Source: an uncultured Prevotella sp. (lineage in GTDB: Bacteria; Bacteroidota; Bacteroidia; Bacteroidales; Bacteroidaceae). From it: a stretch of DNA of 64,000 nucleotides. Within the stretch, counting starts at the first letter, position 1, and each line of letters begins with the position of its first letter. Positions 8,117 to 18,125 of this stretch are shown piece after piece. The stretch covers positions 1-64,000 of the forward strand of contig ONKL01000002.1 in assembly GCA_900318395.1 (NCBI GenBank). The letters are read 5' to 3'. The notes under the pieces are model-generated. The model saw nothing but the letters and a program-made list of their open reading frames with translations. It was not told where the DNA came from and ran no database searches. A program made the position numbers and the translations under genes.

Positions 8117-10795
8117 TTACCTTTTACTTCGCGTAATCATCGTACGTACCTTATTATTATATTTATCCGCCTTCAACAGTTCCTCGATGGTAATGTTCAT
8201 GCGATATTTCCACTGGTTATAAGGATCGCTGGGCACGTTGATGCGCTCCTCACGGGGATTCTTCGAACGCAACTCACTGTCCATTGCCAGCCAATCCTGT
8301 ATGGACAGCAGACAGAACATCGAGGGACAATAGAGGTGACGGGCAATCATCTCCTCAGCCAGATGGGCTGGCAGATGCTCTGGGGCACGCCCCTGCTTCT
8401 GCAGCATCGTGACATAATAACGCTGAGTGCGCTCAGGACTCTCCTCCCACCAGAGCCGTAGAGGCGGCATATCGTGAGTAGAGATGGTGGCCACACTGCG
8501 ATAAGGATTGCCATCGAGATGGGCGAACTCATAGCCACTCTGCTTGGGCATCGACTGAATCTCAAGTGTCAGGATTCGCAGACTGTCGAGCACAGACGGC
8601 ACACAATCGGGCAGCATACCGAGATCTTCAGCACAACAAAGCATGCGGCTATCGCCGAAGACATCCGTCAGACGGTGCATCGCCTGATCGCCCCAGAAGA
8701 AGTTGTGGCGCTGGAAATAATAATTATTGTAGAGTCGCATGAAGGCATCTTTATCCTCATTGTTAAGAGCCTCGTAGACAGGTTCGCCAAAGACGCCGAT
8801 ACGCGGATGATACATCTCAGGCTGTTCAGGATCTTCGAGGAAGAGCACATCGCTGATGAGCCGATAGAGACCGTCACGAATCCAGAGACTGTTCTCATCG
8901 TTCTTACCCTCGAAGAATCGGCGCACCTTCAACTGGGTGTCATACTCGGCCTTGAGGTCATAGAGCCCATAGCCTCGCAGGATGAGGAAGTTGTCGCGGA
9001 CATAAGGGGCATGCATGCCGAAGAGGCGCTCCAGCACACGATCATTAATAAACGGGCGGGTAAAGAGATCCTTGCGGAAAGGCAGACCGAAGTACTCTAT
9101 CTCGCCAACGGTCATCGGGATGGCAGGCGAGAAATGTCCCAAGAGCCCGAAGACTGCATCCACAGGAATCTCCCAGATACGGAAGAACCCCAGCACATGA
9201 TCGATGCGGATGGCATCGAAATACTGCTCCATCCAGCGCAGACGGCGATGGAACCAGTCTATCAAGTTCAGAGTTGACGGCTTAGAGCTCAGAGACGATT
9301 TGCGTGCATTCATCTTTAAACTCCAATGATAGGTGGGGAAGCCCCAGTTCTGACCATTCGGCGAGAAATTGTCAGGAGGTGCACCCGCCGATGCGTTGAG
9401 ATGGAAAAGCTCAGGATGAGTGGCCGTCTCGACACTCTCGCGATTGACACCGATAGGCACATCGCCCTTGATGAACACCCCATGCTGGCGCGCATAATCA
9501 GCTGCCGCCTTCAACTGGAGGTGGAGGTGATACTGAAGGAAGTAGATGAGAGAAGCGTGAAGCGTGAAGAGTGAGAAGTTTTCTGCATACCACTCGGCAT
9601 AAGGCTCAAGCCAATCCTGATTATCCTCATACCACAGTTTAAACTCCTTCGAGTCGAGCGTCTGCTGTCCACGCTCATCAAAATACTCCTGGACATAAGC
9701 CAACTTCACGCGATCGACGGCTTCATAATCACTATAGCCAAGCGCATTAAGTTCCTGGCGCTGACGAAGATAGGCCGTCATACGAGCTTTGTTCTTCAAC
9801 TTGCCCAGTGCCTCAAGATCGATGTAATGCGGATGAAGGGCAAAGGCCGAAACGATGTTATAGGGATAAGAGTCGCTCCAGGTATGACTGACTGTCGTAT
9901 CGTTGACAGGCAGTATCTGAATCACCTTCATCCCCGTAGCCACAGCCCAATCGACCATTCTGCGGAGATCGCCGAAATCGCCCACACCATAAGAGTGCTC
10001 ACTGCGAAGTGAGAATACAGGCACGACGACACCAGCTGCGCGCCAAGTATGTTCCTTGAGTCTGAATGCCTCACCATAGGCCACGAGTACTGTGCCGTCA
10101 GGGATCTGCATCTGATCGGGTGGCAGCATGCCCTCCGTCGTGCGGTTATCGCCTTCCTCCCAAGCGAGCAAAGCATGGGTCGCATCATCGATTACCACAT
10201 ATTTATATTCTATAGGCAGGAACACGGCGTCGACATTCACAGACAACAGCCACTCGTAGCGGCCGATATACTCCATCTTCAGGTATCGGGCCACATTCCA
10301 GCTACCTATGGCAGGATGATTGCCGATGACGGCCAGCGACTGCCCTTTCTGGAGTTGAGGAGCCGACACACGGAAGAGAATGGTCTTGCGGTAAAGGGGG
10401 ACACGCAGGGCTTCGACCTGTTCGTCTCTGTTGCGCTGCATAGTCGTCAGATAGGCATTGGTATAGAGATGATACTGGAGCGGAATCTCTCGCCACTGGT
10501 CAGCCATCACGTAATTCTTGGAGGAATCGAAGTAATAACAACGAGGAATCACCGTCCACTCACGACGCAGCACACGCTCCTCAGCATCCTCCACCTGATA
10601 ATAATAGGAGAAAGAGGAGATGGGATGATGGCGCGACTCAAGGGCAGAGGCCTCCAATTCCCAATGCCAACCATCAGAGGTTGCCATCATCAGGCGATTG
10701 GTTTTCTCATTCCCGTCATTACTCCTGTAAGTGATACACACATAGAGGTTTTCACCCCACTGAGTGCCATATTGGATAGTAAACTTCAGTTTCAT
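8117..10795 (-). CDS. malQ: 4-alpha-glucanotransferase (GH77) with N-terminal starch-binding domains
   Basis: This 892-residue amylomaltase transfers maltodextrin segments in glycogen/starch use. Two CBM20-type domains come first (LKFTIQYGTQWGENLYVCI near residue 3 and FRVSAPQLQKGQ near 140). The GH77 barrel follows, with the nucleophile region FDAIRIDHVLGFF, the acid/base region CCAEDLGMLP and STHDMPPLRLWW. The ATG at 10795 fits the promoter at 10813-10820; an in-frame GTG at 10813 lies inside it. Two short segments look inserted: NFSLFTLHASLI (about 9555-9590) and NARKSSLSSKPSTLNLI (about 9262-9315), each from a repeat-like DNA stretch. It is probably in an operon with gph. Confidence 0.93.
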   Translation of the reverse strand: MKLKFTIQYGTQWGENLYVCITYRSNDGNEKTNRLMMATSDGWHWELEASALESRHHPISSFSYYYQVEDAEERVLRREWTVIPRCYYFDSSKNYVMADQWREIPLQYHLYTNAYLTTMQRNRDEQVEALRVPLYRKTILFRVSAPQLQKGQSLAVIGNHPAIGSWNVARYLKMEYIGRYEWLLSVNVDAVFLPIEYKYVVIDDATHALLAWEEGDNRTTEGMLPPDQMQIPDGTVLVAYGEAFRLKEHTWRAAGVVVPVFSLRSEHSYGVGDFGDLRRMVDWAVATGMKVIQILPVNDTTVSHTWSDSYPYNIVSAFALHPHYIDLEALGKLKNKARMTAYLRQRQELNALGYSDYEAVDRVKLAYVQEYFDERGQQTLDSKEFKLWYEDNQDWLEPYAEWYAENFSLFTLHASLIYFLQYHLHLQLKAAADYARQHGVFIKGDVPIGVNRESVETATHPELFHLNASAGAPPDNFSPNGQNWGFPTYHWSLKMNARKSSLSSKPSTLNLIDWFHRRLRWMEQYFDAIRIDHVLGFFRIWEIPVDAVFGLLGHFSPAIPMTVGEIEYFGLPFRKDLFTRPFINDRVLERLFGMHAPYVRDNFLILRGYGLYDLKAEYDTQLKVRRFFEGKNDENSLWIRDGLYRLISDVLFLEDPEQPEMYHPRIGVFGEPVYEALNNEDKDAFMRLYNNYYFQRHNFFWGDQAMHRLTDVFGDSRMLCCAEDLGMLPDCVPSVLDSLRILTLEIQSMPKQSGYEFAHLDGNPYRSVATISTHDMPPLRLWWEESPERTQRYYVTMLQKQGRAPEHLPAHLAEEMIARHLYCPSMFCLLSIQDWLAMDSELRSKNPREERINVPSDPYNQWKYRMNITIEELLKADKYNNKVRTMITRSKR

Positions 10796-10812
10796 AAGCA
10801 ATGAATTTGCCA

Positions 10813-10820
10813 CAAAGGTA
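10813..10820 (-). promoter_or_regulatory. -7 promoter element of malQ
   Basis: TACCTTTG on the minus strand, 17 bases before the malQ ATG. Confidence 0.65.
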
Positions 10821-10871
10821 CAAAAAAATAGTCATTAAAAGGAAAGAGTAGAGAGTTTTTTCATAACTTTC

Positions 10872-10902
10872 TTTGTTTTGCGCCCGACTTTTCGTAACTT
10901 TG
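10872..10902 (+). promoter_or_regulatory. Promoter of mltG
   Basis: A -33 TTTG at 10872-10875 and a -7 TAACTTTG at 10895-10902, 19 bases apart. Confidence 0.7.
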
Positions 10903-10934
10903 CAGCAATTTTCCAAGAATCAGAAAGTCAAAAC

Positions 10935-11951
10935 ATGAAGAAGAAGCATTATCTGATAGCCATAGCAGTCTGTCTGCTGGCTGCCGTTGGAGTGTTCTAT
11001 TATTATCTCATGAGCGGTTTCTCGACATCAGAGGACACCCAGTACGTCTACATCGACGACAACGACAATCTGGACTCCGTGAGCAACAAGCTGCTGCCTA
11101 TCGCTTCGGAGCCAGCCATCACAGCCTTCAAGATGCTGGCCCGCCACAGTGGCTATGCCGAAAAGATCAGAAGCGGTCGCTATGCCATCAAACCTGGCGA
11201 GAATGCCATCACCGTATTCCGCAACCTGAAGAACGGTCATCAGGAACCCGTCATGCTGACGATTCCGGAAAGTCGTACGATGGATCGCCTGGCTGGTTCG
11301 TTGGGCAGGAAACTGATGGTAGACAGTACGGCACTCGCCATCTTGTTGCAGGACAACGACTTCTGCCAGCGCTACGGATGCGACACAGCCACTATCGCTT
11401 GTCTGTTTGTACCCAATACCTATGAGGTCTACTGGAACACCAGCATCGAGAACCTGATGGAGCGCATGAAGAAAGAGCATCAGCACTTCTGGAATGACGA
11501 GCGCACGAAGAAAGCCTCAGCCATCGGACTGACACCCAACGAAGTGTGCACACTTGCCAGCATCATCGACGAGGAGACAGCCAATAATGCAGAGAAGCCC
11601 ATGATAGCAGGCATGTATCTGAACCGCATCAAGCAGGGTATGCCCCTACAGGCTGACCCCACCGTGAAGTTCGCCTTGAAGAACTTCGCCCTGAAGCGCA
11701 TCTATCACGACATGCTCACCTTCGACAGTCCCTATAATACCTACCGCAACGTAGGTCTGCCCCCAGGCCCCATCAAGATTGCCTCGATCGCTGGTATCGA
11801 CGCAGTGCTCAACAGAGTGCCCCACAACTATCTATATATGTGCGCCAAGGAGGACTTCTCGGGAACGCACAATTTCGCCGTCAGCTATTCAGAGCATCTT
11901 CGTAATGCCGCTCGCTACTCGAAGGCTCTCAATGAGCGAGGCATTAAGTAA
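10935..11951 (+). CDS. mltG: Endolytic murein transglycosylase MltG (YceG-like)
   Basis: This 338-residue inner-membrane protein cuts nascent glycan strands and so sets peptidoglycan chain length. One N-terminal membrane helix (about residues 6-25) is followed by a LysM-like region and the YceG domain. The catalytic Glu is in LASIIDEETANNAEK, followed by the conserved MYLNRIKQGMPLQADPT and the C-terminal GLPPGPIKIAS. The ATG at 10935 was chosen over an earlier in-frame start because the latter lies inside the promoter region and would precede the membrane helix with an unlikely tail. Confidence 0.92.
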   Translation: MKKKHYLIAIAVCLLAAVGVFYYYLMSGFSTSEDTQYVYIDDNDNLDSVSNKLLPIASEPAITAFKMLARHSGYAEKIRSGRYAIKPGENAITVFRNLKNGHQEPVMLTIPESRTMDRLAGSLGRKLMVDSTALAILLQDNDFCQRYGCDTATIACLFVPNTYEVYWNTSIENLMERMKKEHQHFWNDERTKKASAIGLTPNEVCTLASIIDEETANNAEKPMIAGMYLNRIKQGMPLQADPTVKFALKNFALKRIYHDMLTFDSPYNTYRNVGLPPGPIKIASIAGIDAVLNRVPHNYLYMCAKEDFSGTHNFAVSYSEHLRNAARYSKALNERGIK

Positions 11952-12018
11952 AATGTAAAAATGTAAAAATGAAATAATGAAATAATATAAAAATGAAAGG
12001 AGTTTCAGAAAAAAATAG

Positions 12019-12026
12019 TAATTTTG
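12019..12026 (+). promoter_or_regulatory. -7 promoter element of glnS
   Basis: TAATTTTG lies 27 bases before the glnS ATG. The region just upstream (11952-12000) is A-rich with repeated 'aaatg/aaat' units and has no gene. Confidence 0.6.
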
Positions 12027-12053
12027 CAGCCACAAATATAATCAAGCAGATTT

Positions 12054-13796
12054 ATGGAAGAGAAAATCATAAACGAAAGTGAGGAGAAGAAGTCAGTGAG
12101 TTTCATTGAGCAGAAGGTCATCAATGACCTGGCTGAGGGTAAAAACGGAGGTAGAATGCAGACCCGTTTCCCACCAGAACCTAATGGCTATCTGCACATC
12201 GGACACGCCAAAGCCATCGCCATCGACTTCGGACTGGCCAAGAAATACGGTGGTCAGTGTAACCTCCGTTTCGACGACACCAACCCCATCAAGGAGGATA
12301 CCGAATATATCGAGAGCATCGAGAACGATATCAAGTGGCTGGGATTCCAGTGGGCCAACATCTATTATGCCAGCGACTATTTCCAGGAGCTTTGGGACTT
12401 TGCCGTATGGCTCATCCAGCAGGGACGTGCGTATGTCGACGAGCAGAGTTCGGAGGCGATTGCCCAGCAGAAAGGAACGACCACAAGTCCAGGAACCAAC
12501 AGTCCCTATCGTGATCGTCCCATCGAGGAGAACTTGAAACTCTTCGAGTACATGAACAGTGGTAAGTGTGAGCCAGGAACTCTCGTGCTCCGTGCGAAGA
12601 TCGATATGGCTCATCCCAATATGCTTTTCCGCGACCCGCTGATCTACCGTGTACTGAACATCCCCCATATCCGTACAGGCAACAAGTGGAACGCATACCC
12701 GATGTACGACTTCACCCACGGCCAGAGCGACTATCTGGAGGGCGTCACCCATTCCTGGTGTACACTGGAGTTCGTGGAGCATCGTCCCCTTTACGACCTG
12801 TTCGTTACCTGGATGAAGGAATGGAAAGGTGAGACGGATAACATTGAGGACAACCGCCCACGCCAGACGGAGTTCAACAAACTGAACCTGAGCTACACAC
12901 TGATGTCGAAGCGCAACCTGCTGGCACTGGTGAATGAGAAGCTCGTCAGCGGATGGGATGATCCTCGTATGCCAACTATCTGCGGCTTCCGCCGTCGTGG
13001 ATACAGCCCTGAGAGCATTATTAAGTTTATTGATAAGATCGGCTATACCACTTATGACGCTCTGAACGAGATGGCGCTGCTGGAGAGTGCTGTTCGCGAC
13101 GATCTGAACAATCGCGCCATTCGCGTGTCGGCAGTCCTCGATCCAGTTAAGGTGGTCATCACCAACTATCCTGAGGGACAGATTGAGCAACTGACAGCCA
13201 TCAACAATCCCGAAAACGAGGCAGACGGCACGCATACTGTTGAGTTCAGCCGTGAAATCTGGATTGAGCGCGACGACTTCATGAAGGAAGCAGAGAAGAA
13301 GTTCATGCGACTGGCTCCAGGCAAGGAGGTACGCCTGAAGAATGCCTACATCATCAAATGCGATGAGGAGCATCCTTGCGACGAAGATGAGAACGGCAAC
13401 GTAACCACTATCTACTGCACCTATGACCCAGAATCGCGTAGCGGTATGCCTGGTTCAAACCGTAAGATCAAGGGCAAGACACTCCACTGGGTGAGCTGCC
13501 AGCACGCGGTGAAGGCTGAAGTACGCCTCTATGACCGTTTGTGGAAGGTGGAGAATCCCCGTGACGAGATGGCTGCTATCCGTGAGGCACAGAACTGTGA
13601 CGCTGTGACAGCCATGAAGCAGATGATCAACCCCAACTCGCTGAACATACTGAAAGAATGTTACATTGAGCCCTATGCTGCCCAGATGAAACCACTTACC
13701 TATCTGCAGTTCCAGCGTATCGGCTACTTCACACCCGATTCAGACTCCACACCAGAGCATCCTGTCTTCAACAAGACGGTAGGTCTGAAAGTTTGA
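12054..13796 (+). CDS. glnS: Glutaminyl-tRNA synthetase
   Basis: This 580-residue class I synthetase charges tRNA-Gln. It carries the HIGH motif (PPEPNGYLHIGHAKAI, near residue 40), the adjacent LRFDDTNP, and the KMSKR-type motif LMSKRNL. The tail has the two beta-barrel anticodon-binding domains. Length fits bacterial GlnRS (about 550-580). It is followed after 9 bases by the TPR gene, so the two are probably co-transcribed. Confidence 0.96.
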   Translation: MEEKIINESEEKKSVSFIEQKVINDLAEGKNGGRMQTRFPPEPNGYLHIGHAKAIAIDFGLAKKYGGQCNLRFDDTNPIKEDTEYIESIENDIKWLGFQWANIYYASDYFQELWDFAVWLIQQGRAYVDEQSSEAIAQQKGTTTSPGTNSPYRDRPIEENLKLFEYMNSGKCEPGTLVLRAKIDMAHPNMLFRDPLIYRVLNIPHIRTGNKWNAYPMYDFTHGQSDYLEGVTHSWCTLEFVEHRPLYDLFVTWMKEWKGETDNIEDNRPRQTEFNKLNLSYTLMSKRNLLALVNEKLVSGWDDPRMPTICGFRRRGYSPESIIKFIDKIGYTTYDALNEMALLESAVRDDLNNRAIRVSAVLDPVKVVITNYPEGQIEQLTAINNPENEADGTHTVEFSREIWIERDDFMKEAEKKFMRLAPGKEVRLKNAYIIKCDEEHPCDEDENGNVTTIYCTYDPESRSGMPGSNRKIKGKTLHWVSCQHAVKAEVRLYDRLWKVENPRDEMAAIREAQNCDAVTAMKQMINPNSLNILKECYIEPYAAQMKPLTYLQFQRIGYFTPDSDSTPEHPVFNKTVGLKV

Positions 13797-13805
13797 TCAT
13801 CACAC

Positions 13806-15239
13806 ATGCAAACAGACGATCTCGAATATTTCAAAAGCAAGGATTTCCAAGAGATCCTGAGACAATACGAAGAGTCAGTCAAGTCAGGGCATCCGATTTA
13901 TATGGATGCCGATGACTTGGCTGACATCGCTGATTGGTATCAGTATAACGGTCATCAGGAAGAAGCCGATGAGGCAGTGAACCTCGCTTTGGAATTTAAC
14001 CCCGATGCCGTCGGGCCTTTACTCTACAAAGCGCGTGAAGCTTTGTCGGTGAGAGATTACGAGACCGCCAATGACTATGCGGATCGTATCGAGGCTGCCG
14101 ACGCTATAGAGGCCTTCTACCTGAGGAATGAAATCCTCATCTGCGAGGGTAAGGAAGAAGAGGCTGACGAGCATTTCCGCGAACGGATGAAAGAGGTGAT
14201 GCCCGATGAACAGATGGACTACGTCTACGACGTGGCCAGTCTCTACTCGGAATACAACGTCTATGACAAGGCCTTCGAATGGATTGCCCGATCGCAGGGT
14301 GACGACTCCGACGAGTTCAAGGAACTGATGGCGCGCACGCTCTTCGGATTAGGGAAATATCAGGACAGTGAGCGCATCTTCAACGAACTGATAGACCACA
14401 ACCCCTACTCCACCCGCTACTGGAATGCTCTGGCCAGTGCACAATTCATGCGGGAAGACTATCACGCAGCCATCACCAGCAGCGAGTTTGCAATCGCCAT
14501 CGATCCCAATGATCCCGAAGGACTGCTCTCAAAAGCCAATAGCCTGTATAATCTCGAGAATTACGAGACCGCCCTTTCCTACTTCCAGAAATACTCTGAG
14601 AAAAGTGGAAACGACGAGTTCGGCTATCTGCATCAGGGTACCTGTCTTGTCAATCTGGGACGCTATGAAGAAGCCATCAATGCATTAAAGAAAGGCGAGT
14701 CCATATCAACGCCAGACTCCCAATATCTCCCAGAGATCTATCAGGAGATGGGCTTCGCCTATAGTGAACTGCACATGCCAGAGACCGCTATCTTCTATCT
14801 CGATAAGACCGACACTTTGGACTGCGACCATATTAATGTAGGAATTATCAAAGGCCATGTGCTGCTTGCCAACAAACGGCCGAAGGAAGCTGAAGCGGCT
14901 TTCAGAAATGCCTTGTCGAAATCGGGCAACGCACCAAGAACGATGCTGCGCATTATCGTCTCGCTCTATGACAACCGCTACGTGCAGTCTGCGTATAGGC
15001 TATTGAAAGGATTTTTCCTGCTCGTCGACAAAGAGTGGAAAGACGGTTACTCTTATATGGCGCTCTGTTGTCTGGATTTGAAGAAAGACGATGAGTTTAT
15101 GAAATACCTCAAGCTGGCAACCGAGAAGAATCCCAAGGAAGCCCGCCTGGTTCTTGGCAGCTGTTTCCCCAAGGAGATAGAGCCCAAGGACTATTATGAT
15201 TATGTAAAGAAACAATTAGAAAAGCAAGACGAAACATGA
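13806..15239 (+). CDS. TPR-repeat protein
   Basis: This 477-residue, mainly helical protein is made of successive tetratricopeptide-like units; one clear unit is YYETALSYF-like with NLGRYEEAINALKKG nearby, and alternating Ala/Gly/Tyr positions recur along its length. There is no signal peptide or membrane helix, so it is probably a cytosolic scaffold. Its partner cannot be told from sequence. It lies between glnS (9 bases upstream) and a DedA gene, which overlaps its last 4 bases, indicating one transcript. Confidence 0.85.
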   Translation: MQTDDLEYFKSKDFQEILRQYEESVKSGHPIYMDADDLADIADWYQYNGHQEEADEAVNLALEFNPDAVGPLLYKAREALSVRDYETANDYADRIEAADAIEAFYLRNEILICEGKEEEADEHFRERMKEVMPDEQMDYVYDVASLYSEYNVYDKAFEWIARSQGDDSDEFKELMARTLFGLGKYQDSERIFNELIDHNPYSTRYWNALASAQFMREDYHAAITSSEFAIAIDPNDPEGLLSKANSLYNLENYETALSYFQKYSEKSGNDEFGYLHQGTCLVNLGRYEEAINALKKGESISTPDSQYLPEIYQEMGFAYSELHMPETAIFYLDKTDTLDCDHINVGIIKGHVLLANKRPKEAEAAFRNALSKSGNAPRTMLRIIVSLYDNRYVQSAYRLLKGFFLLVDKEWKDGYSYMALCCLDLKKDDEFMKYLKLATEKNPKEARLVLGSCFPKEIEPKDYYDYVKKQLEKQDET

Positions 15240-15859
15240 ATTTCATTACCAATATTCTTAACAGTCTCGGGTGGTATCCCACCATATTCATACTGATGTT
15301 ACTCGAAAGTACGGTGGTACCTGTACCTTCTGAGTTTGTAGTCACCCCCGCAGCCTATCATGCTGCCAGCGGTTCACTCAATGTGTTTCTGGTCATCCTC
15401 TTTGCCACCCTCGGTGCAGATGTCGGTGCCAGCATCAACTACTTCGTTGCCCTCTATGTAGGTCGCCCGGTCATCTATAAGTTTGCCAACAGCAAATGGG
15501 GCAAGATGTGTCTGCTGAATCAGGAAAAAGTGGAAAAGAGCGAGAAATATTTCGATGATCATGGTGTAGCAGCCACACTGACGGGGCGCTTTGTCCCAGT
15601 GATCCGTCACCTGATATCCATCCCTGCCGGACTGGCCCGCATGAACTATGGTAAGTTCATCCTCTTCACCACCATCGGTGCTGGTGGATGGCATAGTGTG
15701 CTGGCTGCTATGGGCTGGTATCTGCATGCCATCGTGCCCGAAGATCAGTTGAATGAGAAGATCGGCGAATATGCAGAATACATCAAGATCATCATCCTTG
15801 CTTTGGTCATAGCAGCCATCGTTTACTTCGTCGTGAAGAAGAAAATGGGCAAGAAATAA
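15236..15859 (+). CDS. DedA-family membrane protein
   Basis: This 207-residue integral membrane protein belongs to the DedA/SNARE-associated family. It has the typical opening (LLESTVVPVPSEFVVTPAAY), the conserved GRFVPVIRHLISIPAGLARM segment with paired Arg residues, and a C-terminal membrane helix with a Lys-rich tail. DedA proteins are linked to membrane homeostasis; some members flip undecaprenyl phosphate, which would suit the neighbouring glycan genes, but the activity of this one is unknown. Its ATG overlaps the stop of the TPR gene (ATGA). Confidence 0.9.
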   Translation: MNFITNILNSLGWYPTIFILMLLESTVVPVPSEFVVTPAAYHAASGSLNVFLVILFATLGADVGASINYFVALYVGRPVIYKFANSKWGKMCLLNQEKVEKSEKYFDDHGVAATLTGRFVPVIRHLISIPAGLARMNYGKFILFTTIGAGGWHSVLAAMGWYLHAIVPEDQLNEKIGEYAEYIKIIILALVIAAIVYFVVKKKMGKK

Positions 15860-15922
15860 GAAAATTTGCGTATCAAAAACGGGATTTTTCCTCATTTATT
15901 CTTTTATTTCTAAAATAATGTG

Positions 15923-15930
15923 TATTTTTG
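15923..15930 (+). promoter_or_regulatory. -7 promoter element of the manC-gmd-fcl operon
   Basis: TATTTTTG lies 28 bases before the manC ATG. Confidence 0.6.
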
Positions 15931-15958
15931 CCGATTATTATCAGCAAACAAAGTGATT

Positions 15959-17026
15959 ATGGCAAAGACAAACAATCATCTGGTTATTATGGCTGGCGGC
16001 GTGGGGAGCCGTTTCTGGCCGATGAGCACTTCTGAGAATCCCAAGCAGTTTATCGACGTATTGGGTGTTGGCAAGACACTACTGCAGTTAACCGTCGACA
16101 GGTTTGGCGACCTGGTATTACCCCAGAACACCTGGGTGGTTACCAATCAGAAATATGCAGCTATCGTTAAGGAACAGTTGCCGAATATACCAGAAAACAA
16201 TATTCTTTGTGAACCATGCCGAAGAAACACAGCTCCTTGTATTGCTTATGTCAGTTGGAAGATCAAGTCGAAAGATCCGAAGGCCAATATCGTCGTTACC
16301 CCCAGTGACCATATCGTCACCGACAAGGCCGAGTTCCAGCGCGTTGTCAAGGAGTGCATGCTCTTCACCAGTGAGACCGATGCCATCGTCACCCTGGGCA
16401 TGAAACCGAATCGTCCTGAAACCGGCTACGGCTACATACAGGCAGACCTCAGCACCAGTTCGCTTCGCAACAAAGAAATTTACAGAGTGGATTCGTTCCG
16501 CGAGAAACCAAATATCGAGACCGCATTGGGATATATCCAGAAGAACAACTATTTCTGGAATGCAGGCATCTTTATCTGGAACGTCCACACCATCGTCAAT
16601 GCTTTCCGTATCTACCAGCCCTCAATGGCTAAGATCTTTGAGTCGTTGCTCCCCATCTATGGTACGGATAAGGAGCAGGAGGTTATCAACGAGCGCTTCC
16701 CCGAGTGCGACAATATCTCTGTCGACTATGCCATCATGGAGAAAGCAGAGGAGATATTCGTCTGTCCTGCCGACTTTGGTTGGAGTGATCTGGGCACCTG
16801 GGGTTCTCTGCGTGAACAAAGCAAGAAAGACCTTTACGGAAACGTGTGCATCGGCAACGAGATAGATATCATCGAGAGTCATAACTGTATCGTCCACACC
16901 ACTCAGGAGAAGAAGGTGGTCATTCAGGGGCTCGACGGATACATCGTAGCTGAAAAGGATGATGTTCTGCTCATCTGCAAATTGTCAGAAGAACAGCGCA
17001 TCAAACAATTCTCTGGAAACAATTAA
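15959..17026 (+). CDS. manC: Mannose-1-phosphate guanylyltransferase
   Basis: This 355-residue enzyme makes GDP-mannose from mannose-1-phosphate and GTP. It has the nucleotidyltransferase signature [13 protein letters not shown] near residue 10, with ENPKQF just after, and the FREKPN and WNAGIFIW segments of the family. It lacks the C-terminal phosphomannose isomerase domain of the longer (about 470-residue) ManC proteins. The ATG at 15959 is preferred over an upstream in-frame start that overlaps the -7 element. It starts a GDP-fucose operon; gmd follows after 7 bases. Confidence 0.93.
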   Translation: MAKTNNHLVIMAGGVGSRFWPMSTSENPKQFIDVLGVGKTLLQLTVDRFGDLVLPQNTWVVTNQKYAAIVKEQLPNIPENNILCEPCRRNTAPCIAYVSWKIKSKDPKANIVVTPSDHIVTDKAEFQRVVKECMLFTSETDAIVTLGMKPNRPETGYGYIQADLSTSSLRNKEIYRVDSFREKPNIETALGYIQKNNYFWNAGIFIWNVHTIVNAFRIYQPSMAKIFESLLPIYGTDKEQEVINERFPECDNISVDYAIMEKAEEIFVCPADFGWSDLGTWGSLREQSKKDLYGNVCIGNEIDIIESHNCIVHTTQEKKVVIQGLDGYIVAEKDDVLLICKLSEEQRIKQFSGNN

Positions 17027-17033
17027 CACAAAT

Positions 17034-18125
17034 ATGGATAAAAAAGTTGCTCTTATTACAGGTATTACTGGCCAGGACGGATCCTACCTGGCTGAATTCT
17101 TAATTGAAAAAGGTTATGAGGTGCATGGCCTGATGCGCCGTTCTTCATCCTTCAACACCGCTCGTATCGAACACCTTTATCTCGATGAGTGGGTACGTGA
17201 TATGAAAAAAGCCCGTTTGGTGAATCTTCACTGGGCCGACATGACCGATTCTTCATCATTGATTCGTGTCATTTCTAAAGTCCGTCCCTCGGAGATCTAT
17301 AATCTCGCTGCTCAGAGTCATGTAAAAGTATCGTTCGATGTTCCGGAATATACTGCAGACACCGATGCCAATGGTGTGCTCCGTTTGTTGGAAGCTGTTC
17401 GCATCTGCGGTCTTGCCGACACTTGTCGCATCTATCAGGCATCAACCTCAGAACTGTATGGTAAGGTACAAGAGGTTCCTCAGAGTGAGACGACTCCCTT
17501 CTACCCTCGCAGCCCGTATGCAGTTGCCAAACTCTATGGTTTCTGGATTATGAAGAACTATCGCGAGTCGTATAATATGTTCTGCTGCAACGGTATCCTC
17601 TTCAACCATGAGAGTGAGCGCCGAGGTGAGACCTTCGTGACCCGTAAGATCACACTGGCTGCCGCCCGTATCGCCCAGGGCTATCAGGACAAGCTCTATC
17701 TGGGTAATCTGAACTCTCTGCGCGACTGGGGCTATGCCAAGGATTATATCGAGTGTATGTGGCTCATCCTTCAGCAGCCCGAACCCGATGACTTCGTGAT
17801 TGCCACTGGTGAGTATCATACCGTTCGTGAGTTTGCAACCCTCGCCTTCAAGGAGGTAGGCATTGAGCTCGAGTGGCGCGGTGACGGTGTCGACGAGAAG
17901 GGTTATGATAAAGCTACGGGCAAGTCGTTAGTCGAAGTTGATCCCAAATACTTCCGTCCAGCAGAGGTTGATCAGTTGCTGGGTAATCCCGCAAAAGCAA
18001 AGGCGAAGCTCGGATGGAATCCACAGAAGACTTCTTTCGAGGACCTTGTGAAGATTATGGTTCGTCATGATATGAAGTTCGTCAAGAAGCTCTTCCTTAA
18101 AGCCCACATGGACGATGCTGAATAA
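17034..18125 (+). CDS. gmd: GDP-mannose 4,6-dehydratase
   Basis: This 363-residue short-chain dehydrogenase-type enzyme converts GDP-mannose to GDP-4-keto-6-deoxymannose. It has the NADP-binding [12 protein letters not shown] near residue 9 and the catalytic Y-x3-K (PYAVAK, Tyr162 and Lys166). [17 protein letters not shown] is a hallmark of GMD. The ATG at 17034 gives the normal N-terminus; longer in-frame starts overlap manC. Its product goes straight to Fcl, whose gene overlaps the 3' end by 11 bases. Confidence 0.97.
   Translation: MDKKVALITGITGQDGSYLAEFLIEKGYEVHGLMRRSSSFNTARIEHLYLDEWVRDMKKARLVNLHWADMTDSSSLIRVISKVRPSEIYNLAAQSHVKVSFDVPEYTADTDANGVLRLLEAVRICGLADTCRIYQASTSELYGKVQEVPQSETTPFYPRSPYAVAKLYGFWIMKNYRESYNMFCCNGILFNHESERRGETFVTRKITLAAARIAQGYQDKLYLGNLNSLRDWGYAKDYIECMWLILQQPEPDDFVIATGEYHTVREFATLAFKEVGIELEWRGDGVDEKGYDKATGKSLVEVDPKYFRPAEVDQLLGNPAKAKAKLGWNPQKTSFEDLVKIMVRHDMKFVKKLFLKAHMDDAE

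Noticed and set aside
12093..13373. 426-residue minus-strand frame
   Set aside because: It is the shadow of glnS in a GC-balanced region and has no conserved motif.
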